DNA of 36,718 nt from Ventosimonas gracilis (GTDB lineage Bacteria; Pseudomonadota; Gammaproteobacteria; Pseudomonadales; Pseudomonadaceae): NCBI RefSeq assembly GCF_001580025.1, contig NZ_LSZO01000047.1, positions 1-36,718 on the forward strand, read 5' to 3'. Below are positions 9,938 to 19,163 of this stretch, piece by piece; the first letter of the stretch is position 1; every line of letters starts with the position of its first letter. Below the pieces are notes generated by a model. The model did not search any database, had not been told where the DNA came from, and saw only the letters and a list, made by a program, of their open reading frames with translations. The position numbers and the translations under genes were made by a program.

Positions 9938-9943
9938 GCAACG

Positions 9944-11269
9944 ATGGCTGCAAAAGGTGCTCTTTCCGCCCTTGGCGGTGGCGGTCTGTCGGAACTTTGG
10001 GCAAGACTGCGGTTTTTACTGCTGGCTATCGTGGTCTATCGCATCGGTGCGCATATTCCGGTGCCCGGCATTGACCCGCTAAGGCTTGCCGAACTGTTCC
10101 GCCAGAACGAGGGCACCATTTTGGCCTTGTTCAACATGTTTTCCGGCGGTGCGCTGGAACGCATGAGTATTTTTGCGCTCGGCATCATGCCGTACATTTC
10201 CGCCTCCATCATCATGCAGTTGATGACGGCGGTCAGCCCACATCTTGAGCAGCTTAAAAAAGAAGGCGAAGCCGGACGGCGCAAAATCAGCCAGTACACA
10301 CGCCAAGCCGCCTTGGCACTGGCACTGATTCAGGCCTTCGGTATGTCGCTGGGTCTCGCCGCGCAAGGCGTCACCTTCGCGCCGGGCTTTGGCTTTCATT
10401 TGGTCGCCATTACCACCTTTGTCGCCGGTGCCATGTTTATGATGTGGCTGGGTGAGCAAATTACCGAACGCGGTGTGGGCAACGGCATTTCCATGCTGAT
10501 TTTTTCCGGTATCGTCGCCGGATTGCCGTCGGCTATCGGCCAGTCGCTGGAATTGGCGCGGCGTGATGAAATCAACCCGTTTGCGCTGATTGTGATTGCC
10601 CTGCTGGCCGTTGCGATTATCGCCTTTGTGGTGTTTATCGAACGCGGCCAGCGCCGTATTGCCGTGCATTACGCCAAGCGCCAGCAGGGGCGCAAGCAGT
10701 ACGCGGCGCAAACCAGTCATTTGCCGCTTAAAGTGAATATGGCCGGGGTTATTCCGGCGATTTTTGCCAGTAGCCTGCTGCTGTTTCCCGCCTCGATTGC
10801 CACTTGGTTCGGTCAGTCGGACAACATGGGCTGGCTGCAAAATGTGGCGCAGACGCTGGCACCGGGCAATCCGTTGTACCTAATTTTATTCAGTGCAGGG
10901 ATTATCTTTTTCTGCTTCTTTTATACCGCGCTGGTCTTTAACCCCAAAGATGTTGCCGAGAACTTAAAGCGCTCCGGTGCTTTTATTCCTGGCATTCGCC
11001 CCGGTGAACAATCGGCGCGGCATATTGACGGGGTACTTACGCGCCTGACCTTGTTTGGTGCGATGTACATGACGGCGGTTTGCTTGCTGCCGCAGTTTCT
11101 GCAAGTGGCCGCCAAAGTGCCGTTTTATCTGGGCGGCACTTCGCTGCTGATTGTCGTGGTGGTGGTGATGGACTTTATGTCGCAAGTGCAATCGCACCTG
11201 TATTCACACCAGTACGACTCGCTGATGAAAAAAGCCAATCTACGGGGTTACGGCCGCGGGATTCGTTAA
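9944..11269 (+). CDS. secY: Protein translocase subunit SecY
   Basis: SecY is the channel-forming inner-membrane subunit of the Sec translocon, working with SecE, SecG and SecA. It is 441 aa with ten predicted membrane segments. Signatures include [12 protein letters not shown] near residue 40, [14 protein letters not shown] near residues 75-90 (plug and TM2 region), and [20 protein letters not shown] in the large cytoplasmic loop. The C-terminus LRGYGRGIR is typical. It is the last gene before the second break in the ribosomal block, and the usual rpmJ does not follow it. Confidence 0.98.
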   Translation: MAAKGALSALGGGGLSELWARLRFLLLAIVVYRIGAHIPVPGIDPLRLAELFRQNEGTILALFNMFSGGALERMSIFALGIMPYISASIIMQLMTAVSPHLEQLKKEGEAGRRKISQYTRQAALALALIQAFGMSLGLAAQGVTFAPGFGFHLVAITTFVAGAMFMMWLGEQITERGVGNGISMLIFSGIVAGLPSAIGQSLELARRDEINPFALIVIALLAVAIIAFVVFIERGQRRIAVHYAKRQQGRKQYAAQTSHLPLKVNMAGVIPAIFASSLLLFPASIATWFGQSDNMGWLQNVAQTLAPGNPLYLILFSAGIIFFCFFYTALVFNPKDVAENLKRSGAFIPGIRPGEQSARHIDGVLTRLTLFGAMYMTAVCLLPQFLQVAAKVPFYLGGTSLLIVVVVVMDFMSQVQSHLYSHQYDSLMKKANLRGYGRGIR

Positions 11270-11348
11270 TTTCAGCAAAAATCCCTGTGTCTGATGGCGC
11301 AGTTCACAGAGGGCGCGTCAGGGCGATCGCTGTGATGGGTAAAAAGCG

Positions 11349-11372
11349 CCCGCCAGCTAGTGTGCTGGCGGG
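11349..11372 (+). terminator. Hairpin between secY and rpsM
   Basis: A perfect 9-bp GC-rich stem (CCCGCCAGC with GCTGGCGGG) encloses a 6-nt loop and is followed by TTGATTATT. It lies 80 bp after the secY stop codon. The weak T-tract makes termination plausible rather than certain; mRNA processing or stabilisation is an alternative. Confidence 0.6.
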
Positions 11373-11401
11373 TTGATTATTGGTGACTACAGCGCTAAAC
11401 T
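11373..11401 (+). promoter_or_regulatory. Promoter candidate for the rpsM-rplQ (alpha) operon
   Basis: TTGATT (11373-11378) and TAAACT (11396-11401) each match four of six consensus bases and are separated by 17 bp. The -35 box begins immediately after the hairpin. A transcript from here would have a leader of about 55 nt before rpsM. Confidence 0.55.
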
Positions 11402-11462
11402 CTCGCGCCTTTTTCCTGACTTCCCAAGGCGTGGAAGGCTGTCAATTGGAGTTTTTCTCATA

Positions 11463-11819
11463 ATGGCCCGTATTGCAGGCGTAAATATTCCAGACCAGAA
11501 GCACGCGGTCATCTCGCTGACCTACATCTACGGAGTAGGGCGCAAGACTGCGCAAAATCTGTGCGAGGCGGCTGGCGTTAATCCGGCAGCAAAAATCAAA
11601 GACTTAAGCGATGAGCAACTCGAAGCGCTGCGTGCCGAAGTCGGCAAGCTGCACGTCGAAGGTGACTTGCGCCGTGAAGTCAACATGAACATCAAGCGGT
11701 TGATGGATTTGGGCTGCTACCGTGGCTTGCGTCATCGTCGTGGCTTGCCGGTTCGCGGTCAGCGCACCAAGACCAACGCACGTACCCGCAAAGGCCCGCG
11801 CAAACCCATCCGTAAATAA
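11463..11819 (+). CDS. rpsM: 30S ribosomal protein S13
   Basis: S13 is in the 30S head and contacts P-site tRNA and L5. From the ATG at 11463 it is 118 aa, identical in length to E. coli, and starts [20 protein letters not shown]. The C-terminal basic tail [18 protein letters not shown] is typical. The upstream open frame from a TTG at 11373 has no family match, and a TGGAG Shine-Dalgarno supports the chosen start. First gene of the alpha operon. Confidence 0.98.
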   Translation: MARIAGVNIPDQKHAVISLTYIYGVGRKTAQNLCEAAGVNPAAKIKDLSDEQLEALRAEVGKLHVEGDLRREVNMNIKRLMDLGCYRGLRHRRGLPVRGQRTKTNARTRKGPRKPIRK

Positions 11820-11848
11820 GTCCGCCGGAATTTCATAGGAAACCTCTC

Positions 11849-12238
11849 ATGGCAAAACCTGCTGCCCGCCCTCGCAAGAAGGTCAAAAAAACCGTGGTTG
11901 ATGGCATTGCCCATATCCACGCTTCGTTTAACAACACCATCATCACCATTACCGACCGCCAAGGTAACGCCTTGTCTTGGGCCACCTCCGGCGGTTCCGG
12001 CTTTCGCGGTTCACGCAAAAGCACCCCGTTTGCCGCGCAGGTCGCCGCTGAACGCGCCGGACAAGCCGCGCTGGAATACGGTTTGAAAAACCTCGACGTC
12101 AACGTCAAAGGCCCAGGCCCTGGCCGCGAATCCGCTGTGCGGGCGCTGAACGCCTGTGGCTACAAAATCGCCAGCATTACCGACGTTACGCCGATTCCGC
12201 ATAACGGCTGCCGTCCGCCCAAGAAACGACGCGTGTAA
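11849..12238 (+). CDS. rpsK: 30S ribosomal protein S11
   Basis: S11 lies on the 30S platform near the mRNA exit and the anti-Shine-Dalgarno. It is 129 aa. The stretches [20 protein letters not shown] and [17 protein letters not shown] are canonical, including the Asn-Gly site known for isoaspartate formation in relatives. An ATAGGA-like ribosome-binding site precedes the ATG. Between rpsM and rpsD as usual. Confidence 0.98.
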   Translation: MAKPAARPRKKVKKTVVDGIAHIHASFNNTIITITDRQGNALSWATSGGSGFRGSRKSTPFAAQVAAERAGQAALEYGLKNLDVNVKGPGPGRESAVRALNACGYKIASITDVTPIPHNGCRPPKKRRV

Positions 12239-12252
12239 GAGGAGACAGAATA

Positions 12253-12876
12253 ATGGCTCGTTATATTGGTCCAAAATGCAAACTGTCTCGCCGTGAAGGT
12301 ACTGACCTTTTCTTAAAAAGCGGCGTGCGTGACCTTAAAAGCAAATGCAATATCGAAACCGCCCCAGGCCAACACGGCGCACGTCGCAGCGGTCGTTTGT
12401 CCGACTACGCCACCCAGTTGCGTGAAAAGCAAAAAGTTCGCCGCATTTACGGCGTGCTGGAGCGCCAGTTCAGTGGCTACTACAAAGAAGCCGCCCGGCG
12501 CAAAGGCGCAACCGGTGAAAATCTGTTGCAACTGTTGGAGTGCCGTCTGGACAATCTGGTCTACCGCATCGGCTTTGGCTCTACCCGCGCTGAATCGCGC
12601 CAATTGGTTTCGCACAAGGCGATTAGCGTTAACGGCAAAACCGTCAATATTCCGTCCTATCAGGTCAAGCCTGGTGATGTGATTGCCGTGCGTGAAAAAG
12701 CGAAAAACCAACTGCGCATCGCGCAAGCACTGGAACTCGCCGCTTCGCGTGGCCGTGCCGAATGGCTGGAAGTGGACAGCGAGAAAAAAACCGGCCTGCT
12801 GAAAAGCGTACCGGAGCGTAGCGACCTGTCCTCTGACATCAACGAAAGCCTGATTGTCGAGCTTTACTCCAAGTAA
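12253..12876 (+). CDS. rpsD: 30S ribosomal protein S4
   Basis: S4 is the primary assembly protein for the 16S rRNA 5' domain; in E. coli it also represses the alpha operon. It is 207 aa and starts [20 protein letters not shown]. The S4 RNA-binding domain is visible around residues 95-155 ([20 protein letters not shown] and [12 protein letters not shown]). Residues 25-40 carry the loop with [13 protein letters not shown]. Upstream AAGAGGAGA is a strong Shine-Dalgarno. Confidence 0.98.
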   Translation: MARYIGPKCKLSRREGTDLFLKSGVRDLKSKCNIETAPGQHGARRSGRLSDYATQLREKQKVRRIYGVLERQFSGYYKEAARRKGATGENLLQLLECRLDNLVYRIGFGSTRAESRQLVSHKAISVNGKTVNIPSYQVKPGDVIAVREKAKNQLRIAQALELAASRGRAEWLEVDSEKKTGLLKSVPERSDLSSDINESLIVELYSK

Positions 12877-12911
12877 GTTCTTACAGTAAGGACGCAGAAA
12901 TAGGTAACTTC

Positions 12912-13919
12912 ATGCAAATTCCGTCCAACGAATTTTTGACCCCGCGCCATATTGATGTGCAGTCGGTCAGCCCGACGCGTGCGCGCATCACGCTGGAGCC
13001 GCTGGAGCGCGGTTTCGGCCACACGCTGGGCAATGCACTGCGGCGCATCCTGCTGTCCTCCATGTCCGGTGCGGCGGTGGTTGCTGCCGAAATCGACGGC
13101 GTGCTGCACGAATACAGCGCGATTGAAGGCGTGCAGGAAGACGTGATTGAAATCCTGCTCAACCTCAAAGGCTTGGCGCTTAAACTGCATGGCCGTGATG
13201 AAGTGGTGCTGGACTTGGTCAAAGAAGGTCCTGCTACCGTTACAGCCGCCGACATCAAGCTCGACCATGATGTGGAAATCGTCAACCCAGACCATGTGAT
13301 TGCTCACCTGGCCGCCGGTGCTTCGCTGAAAATGCGCCTGACCGTGCGCCTTGGCCGCGGTTATGAACCGGCCGATGCGCGTCAGCAGGATGACGACGAA
13401 AGCCGCAAAATCGGCTCGCTGCAAGTCGATGCCTCATTCAGCCCGATGCGCCGCGTGTCTTACGTGGTGGAAAGCGCCCGGGTCGAACAGCGCACCAACC
13501 TGGACAAGCTGGTGCTTGACCTGGAAACCAACGGTACGCTGGAGCCAGAAGAAGCCATCCGCCAAGCCGCTGCCATTTTGCAACAGCAGTTGGGTGCGTT
13601 CGTCGAATTAAAAGGCGATGCCGCCGAACCGTCCCGTAGTTCGCTGGCCGAGGAAGCGATTGACCCGCTGCTGCTGCGTCCGGTCGATGACCTGGAGCTC
13701 ACCGTGCGTTCAGCCAACTGCCTGAAGGCCGAAAACATCTACTACATCGGCGACCTGATTCAGCGTACCGAAGTGGAGCTTTTGAAAACGCCGAACCTTG
13801 GCAAAAAATCCTTGACCGAAATCAAGGATATTCTCGCCACTCGCGGCCTGTCGCTCGGTATGCGTCTCGACAACTGGCCGCCCGCCAGCTTAAAGCGCCC
13901 TGAATATATCTTTGGCTAA
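12912..13919 (+). CDS. rpoA: RNA polymerase alpha subunit
   Basis: Alpha dimerises to nucleate core RNA polymerase assembly and contacts UP elements and activators through its C-terminal domain. It is 335 aa. The N-terminal domain (1 to about 235) contains [20 protein letters not shown]; the C-terminal domain (about 250-329) contains [19 protein letters not shown] and [21 protein letters not shown] standard gammaproteobacterial alpha in the standard position between rpsD and rplQ. The preceding Shine-Dalgarno is weak (TAGGTAAC). Confidence 0.98.
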   Translation: MQIPSNEFLTPRHIDVQSVSPTRARITLEPLERGFGHTLGNALRRILLSSMSGAAVVAAEIDGVLHEYSAIEGVQEDVIEILLNLKGLALKLHGRDEVVLDLVKEGPATVTAADIKLDHDVEIVNPDHVIAHLAAGASLKMRLTVRLGRGYEPADARQQDDDESRKIGSLQVDASFSPMRRVSYVVESARVEQRTNLDKLVLDLETNGTLEPEEAIRQAAAILQQQLGAFVELKGDAAEPSRSSLAEEAIDPLLLRPVDDLELTVRSANCLKAENIYYIGDLIQRTEVELLKTPNLGKKSLTEIKDILATRGLSLGMRLDNWPPASLKRPEYIFG

Positions 13920-13948
13920 GTTCAAAAAATCGCCTAAGGAATCCCATC

Positions 13949-14347
13949 ATGCGTCATCGTAAAAGCGGCCGTCACCTAAGCCGCACCAGTAGCCACCGCA
14001 AAGCCATGTTCCAGAACATGGCGGTGTCTTTGTTTGAACACGAACTGATTAAAACCACCCTGCCCAAAGCCAAGGAACTGCGCCGCGTCGCTGAACCTTT
14101 GATTACCCTTGCCAAGCAAGACAGCGTCGCCAACCGCCGTCTCGCTTTTGCGCGCACCCGCTCAAAAGCGGCCGTCGGCAAGCTGTTCCAGGAATTGGGC
14201 ATCCGCTACGCCGACCGTCCGGGTGGCTATCTGCGCATCCTTAAATGCGGCTTTCGCAGCGGCGACAATGCGCCAATGGCCTATGTCGAACTGGTCGACC
14301 GCCCACAAGGTCTGCCGGTCTCTGCGCTGGAAGAGACCGCAGAATAG
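13949..14347 (+). CDS. rplQ: 50S ribosomal protein L17
   Basis: L17 is located near the tunnel exit of the 50S subunit. It is 132 aa and starts [20 protein letters not shown]. The middle [12 protein letters not shown] and the C-terminal domain ending [11 protein letters not shown] are conserved. It is the last gene of the block; a bidirectional terminator follows within 15 bp and the neighbouring ampE lies on the opposite strand, converging. Confidence 0.98.
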   Translation: MRHRKSGRHLSRTSSHRKAMFQNMAVSLFEHELIKTTLPKAKELRRVAEPLITLAKQDSVANRRLAFARTRSKAAVGKLFQELGIRYADRPGGYLRILKCGFRSGDNAPMAYVELVDRPQGLPVSALEETAE

Positions 14348-14360
14348 GTATTAGTGATGC

Positions 14361-14389
14361 AAAAAACCGCGCCTTGTGCGCGGTTTTTT
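14361..14389. terminator. Bidirectional intrinsic terminator between rplQ and ampE
   Basis: AAAAAACCGCGC and GCGCGGTTTTTT form a perfect 12-bp stem around a 5-nt loop. It has a six-T run on the plus strand and an equivalent on the minus strand, so it can serve both convergent transcripts. It is the cleanest intrinsic terminator in the window. Confidence 0.93.
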
Positions 14390-14401
14390 GTGGGCTTAAG
14401 C

Positions 14402-15232
14402 CTATAAAAGCAGCAGCCAGAGCGCAAAACCGGCGTACCAGAGCACGGCGCTGCGCAGCAGTAGTTGCCAGATGGCATCCAGGCTGGCTGCACCTTGTTC
14501 AGCACTCGCCTGCTCGGGCAAGTCTTCGGCGGCAAATGCTGCTTGTTGCAGCAGTGCCTCGCTGCCGGCTTCCCAGTCCAGCAATTGATCCATCACTGCG
14601 CGCAGTACCGGACTGAAATTGCCGACCAGTGCAAAAGAAAGCACCAGCACGCGCAGCGGCAGCCAGTCCAGCGCATGACGCAGCAGCGTGGCGCGTTCGC
14701 GTAAGCCCGGCTGCTCGGCGCGTTGTTCGGTCAGTAGCAGCAGCCGATAGGCAATCGCAGGAATGGGACCGAGCAGGGCGTACCAGAAAATCAACACAAA
14801 CCATCCGCTAAAGGCTTGCCAGAGCAGCCAGCTTTGCACGCGCGCAAGCAGGCTCTGCTTATCATCGGCGGCAGGAACATCAAGGTCGCGTTCGGCCGCC
14901 AGATAAGCGCCTTGCGTATCGCCGCGGCGAAACGCATCACGAAACGAGCCGATAGCACTGAACGGGTCGCCGCGCCCCAAGCTGTACAGCAGTAGCAAAA
15001 GATCCAGCGGCAGTGCCAGCCAGCCGTGTGCAATCGGTTGCAGTAGCAAAAGCACCAGCGCGAGTAGCAAAAGTGGTGCGAGTATCAGCACCGCCAGTTG
15101 TTGCCAAGGCACGAGCGTGCCTTGCTCCACACGATAGAGCAGTGCCAACCAGTGCGTATCTTGCTGCACGGCGTGGCGCAGCCGACTGAATTTTTCTACC
15201 AGTACGAGTAGCACCAGTACCAGAAAGCTCAT
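14402..15232 (-). CDS. ampE: AmpE-like inner-membrane protein
   Basis: AmpE is an integral membrane protein of the CobD/CbiB-like superfamily encoded with AmpD; its biochemical role is still poorly defined. The 276-aa protein has hydrophobic segments at about 1-15, 43-86, 135-170 and 258-276. The N-terminus FLVLVLLVLVEKFSRLRH fits the family. Its ATG overlaps the ampD stop as ATGA, so the two are co-transcribed and coupled. Assignment rests on membrane topology, size and the ampD linkage more than on strong motifs. Confidence 0.85.
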   Translation of the reverse strand: MSFLVLVLLVLVEKFSRLRHAVQQDTHWLALLYRVEQGTLVPWQQLAVLILAPLLLLALVLLLLQPIAHGWLALPLDLLLLLYSLGRGDPFSAIGSFRDAFRRGDTQGAYLAAERDLDVPAADDKQSLLARVQSWLLWQAFSGWFVLIFWYALLGPIPAIAYRLLLLTEQRAEQPGLRERATLLRHALDWLPLRVLVLSFALVGNFSPVLRAVMDQLLDWEAGSEALLQQAAFAAEDLPEQASAEQGAASLDAIWQLLLRSAVLWYAGFALWLLLL

Positions 15233-15798
15233 GTTCTGTTTCCTTCCCTAAGTTGCAAGCGCAGGGCGCGAAACTGCGCCCAGTCAAAACAAGGCCCTGG
15301 GTCGGTTTTGCGCCCCGGGGCAATATCGCTGTGTCCGCAAATTCGCCCCTCAGTGATGGCCGGCCAAGCGGCCTGCAATTCTAACGAAAGCTGCGCCAGC
15401 GCGAGGTACTGCGCCGCGCTAAATGGCGCATCGTCTGTGCCTTCCAGTTCAATGCCGATGGAAAAATCATTGCAGTTTTCGCGTCCATTAAAGGAAGACT
15501 TGCCGGCGTGCCAAGCGCGTTGCAGGCAGGAGACAAACTGCGTCACCTTGCCATCTCGCTCAATCAGAAAGTGCGCTGATACGCGCAAATCGGCGATTTC
15601 GGCAAAGTAGGGATGTTCGTGGGCATTAAGTTTTTGGCAAAAAAACTGTTGCACCTTGCCGGTGCCGAACTGCCCCGGCGGCAGGCTGATATTGTGGATA
15701 ACCAGCAGCGAAATTTCCCCATCGGGTCTTGCGTTGTAATGCTTCGATGGGCAATGGGAGGCACCCTGGCACCAGCCGGTTTTGCGGTCAAGCTGCAT
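15229..15798 (-). CDS. ampD: 1,6-anhydro-N-acetylmuramyl-L-alanine amidase AmpD
   Basis: AmpD is the cytosolic zinc amidase that removes the stem peptide from anhydro-muropeptides during wall recycling, which keeps AmpR-controlled beta-lactamase genes off where they exist. From the ATG at 15798 (AGAGGA 7 bp upstream) it is 189 aa. Expected zinc ligands are seen at H35 (VIHNISLPPGQFG), H156 (CGHSDIAPGRKTDPG) and D166, with the probable catalytic glutamate at E117 (IGIELEG). The open frame continues upstream without start-site support. No ampR or beta-lactamase gene is in the window. Confidence 0.95.
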   Translation of the reverse strand: MQLDRKTGWCQGASHCPSKHYNARPDGEISLLVIHNISLPPGQFGTGKVQQFFCQKLNAHEHPYFAEIADLRVSAHFLIERDGKVTQFVSCLQRAWHAGKSSFNGRENCNDFSIGIELEGTDDAPFSAAQYLALAQLSLELQAAWPAITEGRICGHSDIAPGRKTDPGPCFDWAQFRALRLQLREGNRT

Positions 15799-15861
15799 GG
15801 ATAGTCCTCTTAATAAAGCGCCTTTATAATCGCAAGCCCCGTTGATTGCCGGAGTTTTACC

Positions 15862-16704
15862 ATGCCTGACCTTTTGCTGGCCGATCTTGCCGATGAGATT
15901 AAGGCCAATGTGCGTTTGGCGCTGGCTGAGGATATCGGCAGCGGCGACATCAGCGCGCGTCTTGTGCCGGAGCAGCAGCAGGCCAGTGCGCGGGTGATTA
16001 GCCGTGAGACCGCGGTGCTCTGTGGCCGTGCTTGGGCGGATGAAGTGTTCCGTCAATTGGATAGCCGCGTCACTTTGCATTGGCAGGCCGAAGACGGGCA
16101 GCGTATCGCCGCCAATCAAACGATTGTCAGCTTGCAAGGCCCTGCTCGGGCGCTGCTCAGCGGCGAACGGGCAATGCTTAATTTTTTGCAGACCTTATCG
16201 GCTGTTGCCACCTGCGCCCGCGGCTATGCGGACTTGGTAGAAGGCACCCATGTGCGCCTGCTCGATACCCGAAAAACCCTGCCGGGGCTGCGCCTTGCGC
16301 AAAAATATGCGGTCACTTGTGGTGGCTGCCATAACCACCGCATCGGTCTGTTTGATGCCTTTTTAATCAAGGAAAACCATATCGCCGCTTGCGGCAGTAT
16401 TGCAGCCGCGGTAGCCGCCGCTCGCAAGATAGCGCCGGATAAACCGCTGGAAGTTGAGGTAGAAAACCTCAATGAATTTGAGCAGGCGCTTAACGCCGGA
16501 GCGGACATTATCATGCTCGATGAACTGTCCGCTGCCGATATGAAAAAAGCCGTCGCCCTTAACCAAGGCCGCGCCAAAATCGAAGCCTCAGGCGGTATCA
16601 ATCAAGACAATCTGCGCGCAATCGCCGAAACCGGCGTGGACTTTATCTCCATCGGAAGGCTCACCAAAGACATCAAAGCGGTGGATTTATCCATGCGCTT
16701 TTAA
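15862..16704 (+). CDS. nadC: Quinolinate phosphoribosyltransferase (decarboxylating)
   Basis: NadC converts quinolinate and PRPP to nicotinate mononucleotide, carbon dioxide and pyrophosphate in de novo NAD synthesis. It is 280 aa. The signature [19 protein letters not shown] (133-151) and the phosphate-binding barrel end [20 protein letters not shown] are clear. It is divergent from ampD; a TATAAT at 15825-15830 could be its -10 box, although no good -35 precedes it. nadB, the first enzyme of the same pathway, is about 4 kb away, while nadA is not in the window. Confidence 0.97.
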   Translation: MPDLLLADLADEIKANVRLALAEDIGSGDISARLVPEQQQASARVISRETAVLCGRAWADEVFRQLDSRVTLHWQAEDGQRIAANQTIVSLQGPARALLSGERAMLNFLQTLSAVATCARGYADLVEGTHVRLLDTRKTLPGLRLAQKYAVTCGGCHNHRIGLFDAFLIKENHIAACGSIAAAVAAARKIAPDKPLEVEVENLNEFEQALNAGADIIMLDELSAADMKKAVALNQGRAKIEASGGINQDNLRAIAETGVDFISIGRLTKDIKAVDLSMRF

Positions 16705-16707
16705 GGT

Positions 16708-16735
16708 GCCCCACTCCCGCAAGCGGGAGTGGGGC
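16708..16735. terminator. GC-rich palindrome between nadC and the mucD-like gene
   Basis: GCCCCACTCCCGC and GCGGGAGTGGGGC pair perfectly around AA. It lies between the convergent stop codons of nadC and the DegP-like gene, only 3 bp past nadC. There is no T-tract. It resembles the CCC-rich intergenic palindromes found at two other gene ends in this window. It probably protects or ends both mRNAs. Confidence 0.6.
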
Positions 16736-16740
16736 GAGGG

Positions 16741-18153
16741 TTATTTATCCAGCCTAAAGGTGATAAAGCTTGCGCGGCCTTGACGCAGGACGCGCATGGA
16801 GACCGAACGTCCGGCGGGCAGTTCGCGGGTAATTTTGCTGAAGGTGGCGGTGCCATCGACCAAACGGTTATTCAAGTGAGTGATGACATCGCCCGGACGC
16901 AGGCCGATGGAGGCGGCAGGCTCGCCGGTCACTTCGCGCACCAGCACGCCGCCGCTAGTATCCATGCTTTTGCGTTGTTCGGCGGAAAGTTCAGCCACCG
17001 TCACGCCCAAGCGGTTATTGCTGCGCGCTTCACCTTGGCTGCCTTTGGCCAGCAGCGCGTCGTCTTCGCTGGGCAGCTCGCCAATTTGGATGTCTATCGT
17101 GCGACGTTTGCCTTCGCGGACAATATCCAGCCGTGCTTTATCGCCGGGGTTGAGCACACCGACGCGGTGCGGCAAGTCGGATGAGGATTCGATGCCCTGC
17201 CCATTGAGCGCAAGGATGATGTCGCCGACTTTTAATCCGCCCTTGGCGGCTGGGCTGTCGTCTTGGACTTCGGCGACCAGTGCACCGCTGGGTTTGTCCA
17301 GGCCAAAGGATTCGGCCAAGTCGCGGTTAACCTCTTGTACCATCACGCCCAGCCAGCCACGGCTGACTTTGCCGCTCGCTTTCAGTTGATTGGAGACATT
17401 GAGCGCGACATCAATCGGGATGGCAAAGGATAAGCCCATAAAGCCGCCGGAACGGGTAAATATCTGCGAGTTAATGCCGACCACTTCACCTTTAAGGTTA
17501 AACAGTGGCCCGCCGGAGTTGCCCGGGTTAATCGCCACATCGGTCTGGATAAAGGGCACGTAGCTTTCATTCGGCAAGCTGCGGCCTTTGGCGCTGACAA
17601 TGCCCGCGGTGACCGAATGGTCAAAACCAAAGGGCGAGCCGATGGCAAGTACCCATTCGCCCACTTTCAGTTCATCGGACTTGCCAAGGCGCACCGTTGG
17701 CAGGTTTTTGCCATCGACTTTGAGCAGTGCGACGTCGCTGCGCGGGTCAGTGCCGATCAGCTCGGCTTTAAGTTCACTGCGGTCAGACAGGCGCACGATA
17801 ATTTCCGTGGCGTCGGCGACCACGTGGTTATTGGTCAGAATGTAGCCATCAGAAGAGATGATAAAGCCCGAACCCAGCGACTGTGCCTCGCGTTGACGCG
17901 GACGCGGCTCGCGCGGCAGGCTGCGCTCAAAAAAATCACGAAAAATCGGCGGCAGGTCGTCCAAATCGGGCATCGGCGGCATGGCACCACGGCTGGGCGC
18001 TTTTTGCGTTGAGCTGATATTGACCACGGCGGGCGCGGCTTCTTCCACCAACGGGGTAAAGTCCGGCAATTGCGCTCGCGCGGGCAGCCATACGGCTAGC
18101 AGCCATAACGCAGCGATCAACGAAAGCAAGGGTTTGAATCTTAGGTTTGACAT
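16741..18153 (-). CDS. mucD: Periplasmic serine protease, DegP/MucD family
   Basis: This is a trypsin-like periplasmic protease-chaperone with two PDZ domains that degrades misfolded envelope proteins and, as MucD, dampens the AlgU response. It is 470 aa. A signal peptide (1 to about 27, LSLIAALWLLAVWLPARAQ) precedes the protease domain with H110 (LTNNHVVADA), D140 (DPRSDVALLKV) and S213 (NPGNSGGPLF). PDZ1 is at about 265-355 and PDZ2 at about 380-465. AAGGAG precedes the ATG. It is last in the rpoE operon, 81 bp after rseB. DegP or DegQ are alternative names; MucD fits the context. Confidence 0.93.
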   Translation of the reverse strand: MSNLRFKPLLSLIAALWLLAVWLPARAQLPDFTPLVEEAAPAVVNISSTQKAPSRGAMPPMPDLDDLPPIFRDFFERSLPREPRPRQREAQSLGSGFIISSDGYILTNNHVVADATEIIVRLSDRSELKAELIGTDPRSDVALLKVDGKNLPTVRLGKSDELKVGEWVLAIGSPFGFDHSVTAGIVSAKGRSLPNESYVPFIQTDVAINPGNSGGPLFNLKGEVVGINSQIFTRSGGFMGLSFAIPIDVALNVSNQLKASGKVSRGWLGVMVQEVNRDLAESFGLDKPSGALVAEVQDDSPAAKGGLKVGDIILALNGQGIESSSDLPHRVGVLNPGDKARLDIVREGKRRTIDIQIGELPSEDDALLAKGSQGEARSNNRLGVTVAELSAEQRKSMDTSGGVLVREVTGEPAASIGLRPGDVITHLNNRLVDGTATFSKITRELPAGRSVSMRVLRQGRASFITFRLDK

Positions 18154-18234
18154 GGCAACTCCTTGGGTTGAAAAACATCAAAACAACGGATGCGGGCACA
18201 GTCTGTAGGCAGGCCGTGCCAAAACTCGGTGGAT

Positions 18235-19158
18235 TTACCGTGCTGCGTCAGTGATGAAGGAAGCAATCATCATGGCGGTACTCGGCGGGATTTCCCCGAC
18301 CACTGTCACCATCCAATCCGCTGCGGCAAAGCGGCGGCGGCTGGATACCAGGGCGGTAGAGCCAAACAGGCGGCTGGGTATTTCCCGCCACTGTGCGTTT
18401 AAAGGCTCGATAAATACCGAAAAACGGGCAAGACCATCACCATAAGTCAGCTGCGTCACCTTGGAACTTTCGTGTTTTTGCACTTGCAGCAGGCGAAAAC
18501 CGTCCGGCAGATAGGATAACTGCCAAGAGCCTGCGGGTTCGGGCTGCGCGGTTTCTATGCTCTGTGCGGTAGCGGGCAGGCAGGCGCTGCTGGGGGTTAA
18601 GGCGTCTGCTGGCAGCGAGCCTGGACTAAAATCCAAAAATTGCAGGCTTTCCAGGGTTTGCCCCTGTTCGCCCAAAAGTACCGTCTTGAGCAGCACATGG
18701 GTTTTGCTATCGACGTACAGTTCCATCGCGTAGCGATCCCTGTCGCGTGGTATCAGTTGCAGCGCAAAGGTCTCGCGTCCGGCTACCCGCGAGAGGGTAA
18801 ATCCGAAGTCATAGACACTGCGTAGCCTGTCAAGGTCGAGCGGCTGCCTGGCATGGCGGGCGAGCGGCAGCGCCTCTTGCAAAGCGGCAGAGGCGCAGCG
18901 GGTGGTATCGCCCTCGCGCAGTATTTCCTGCACAGCACCATCGAGGCGCAGCAGGCGTTCGTGGACAACGCCCGCTTCGGCCTGATGCCAGATGCGATAG
19001 GTGGAAAAATCGCCGCCACGCTGATAGCTGAAGCTGCCTTGAAAACTTTGCTGCTCGTAGGCACTTTGCATGCGCCGCAGTACATCTACGGGCGACAGTG
19101 GGGTAATCGCCAACAATTTGAGCGGCAGCAGGCAAACAAGCAACAAGAGGTAGCGCAT
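18235..19158 (-). CDS. rseB: Sigma-E regulatory protein RseB/MucB
   Basis: RseB/MucB is a periplasmic protein that binds the anti-sigma factor and shields it from DegS-type cleavage until lipoprotein or LPS intermediates accumulate. It is 307 aa with an N-terminal signal peptide (RYLLLLVCLLPLKLLA). It has the LolA-like large domain: VDVLRRMQSAYEQQSFQGSF then YRIWHQ, and later VDSKTHVLLKTVLL. The start lies 5 bp after the rseA stop, so translation is probably coupled. Identification rests on these features plus operon position. Confidence 0.9.
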   Translation of the reverse strand: MRYLLLLVCLLPLKLLAITPLSPVDVLRRMQSAYEQQSFQGSFSYQRGGDFSTYRIWHQAEAGVVHERLLRLDGAVQEILREGDTTRCASAALQEALPLARHARQPLDLDRLRSVYDFGFTLSRVAGRETFALQLIPRDRDRYAMELYVDSKTHVLLKTVLLGEQGQTLESLQFLDFSPGSLPADALTPSSACLPATAQSIETAQPEPAGSWQLSYLPDGFRLLQVQKHESSKVTQLTYGDGLARFSVFIEPLNAQWREIPSRLFGSTALVSSRRRFAAADWMVTVVGEIPPSTAMMIASFITDAAR

Positions 19159-19163
19159 GGCCG

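Noticed and set aside
10079-10840. A 253-codon minus-strand frame opposite secY
   Set aside because: The reverse of hydrophobic codons gives a His/Gln/Gly-rich translation with no family resemblance.
16224-16601. Minus-strand frame within nadC
   Set aside because: Antisense to the conserved core of quinolinate phosphoribosyltransferase; serine/alanine-rich shadow translation without a domain.
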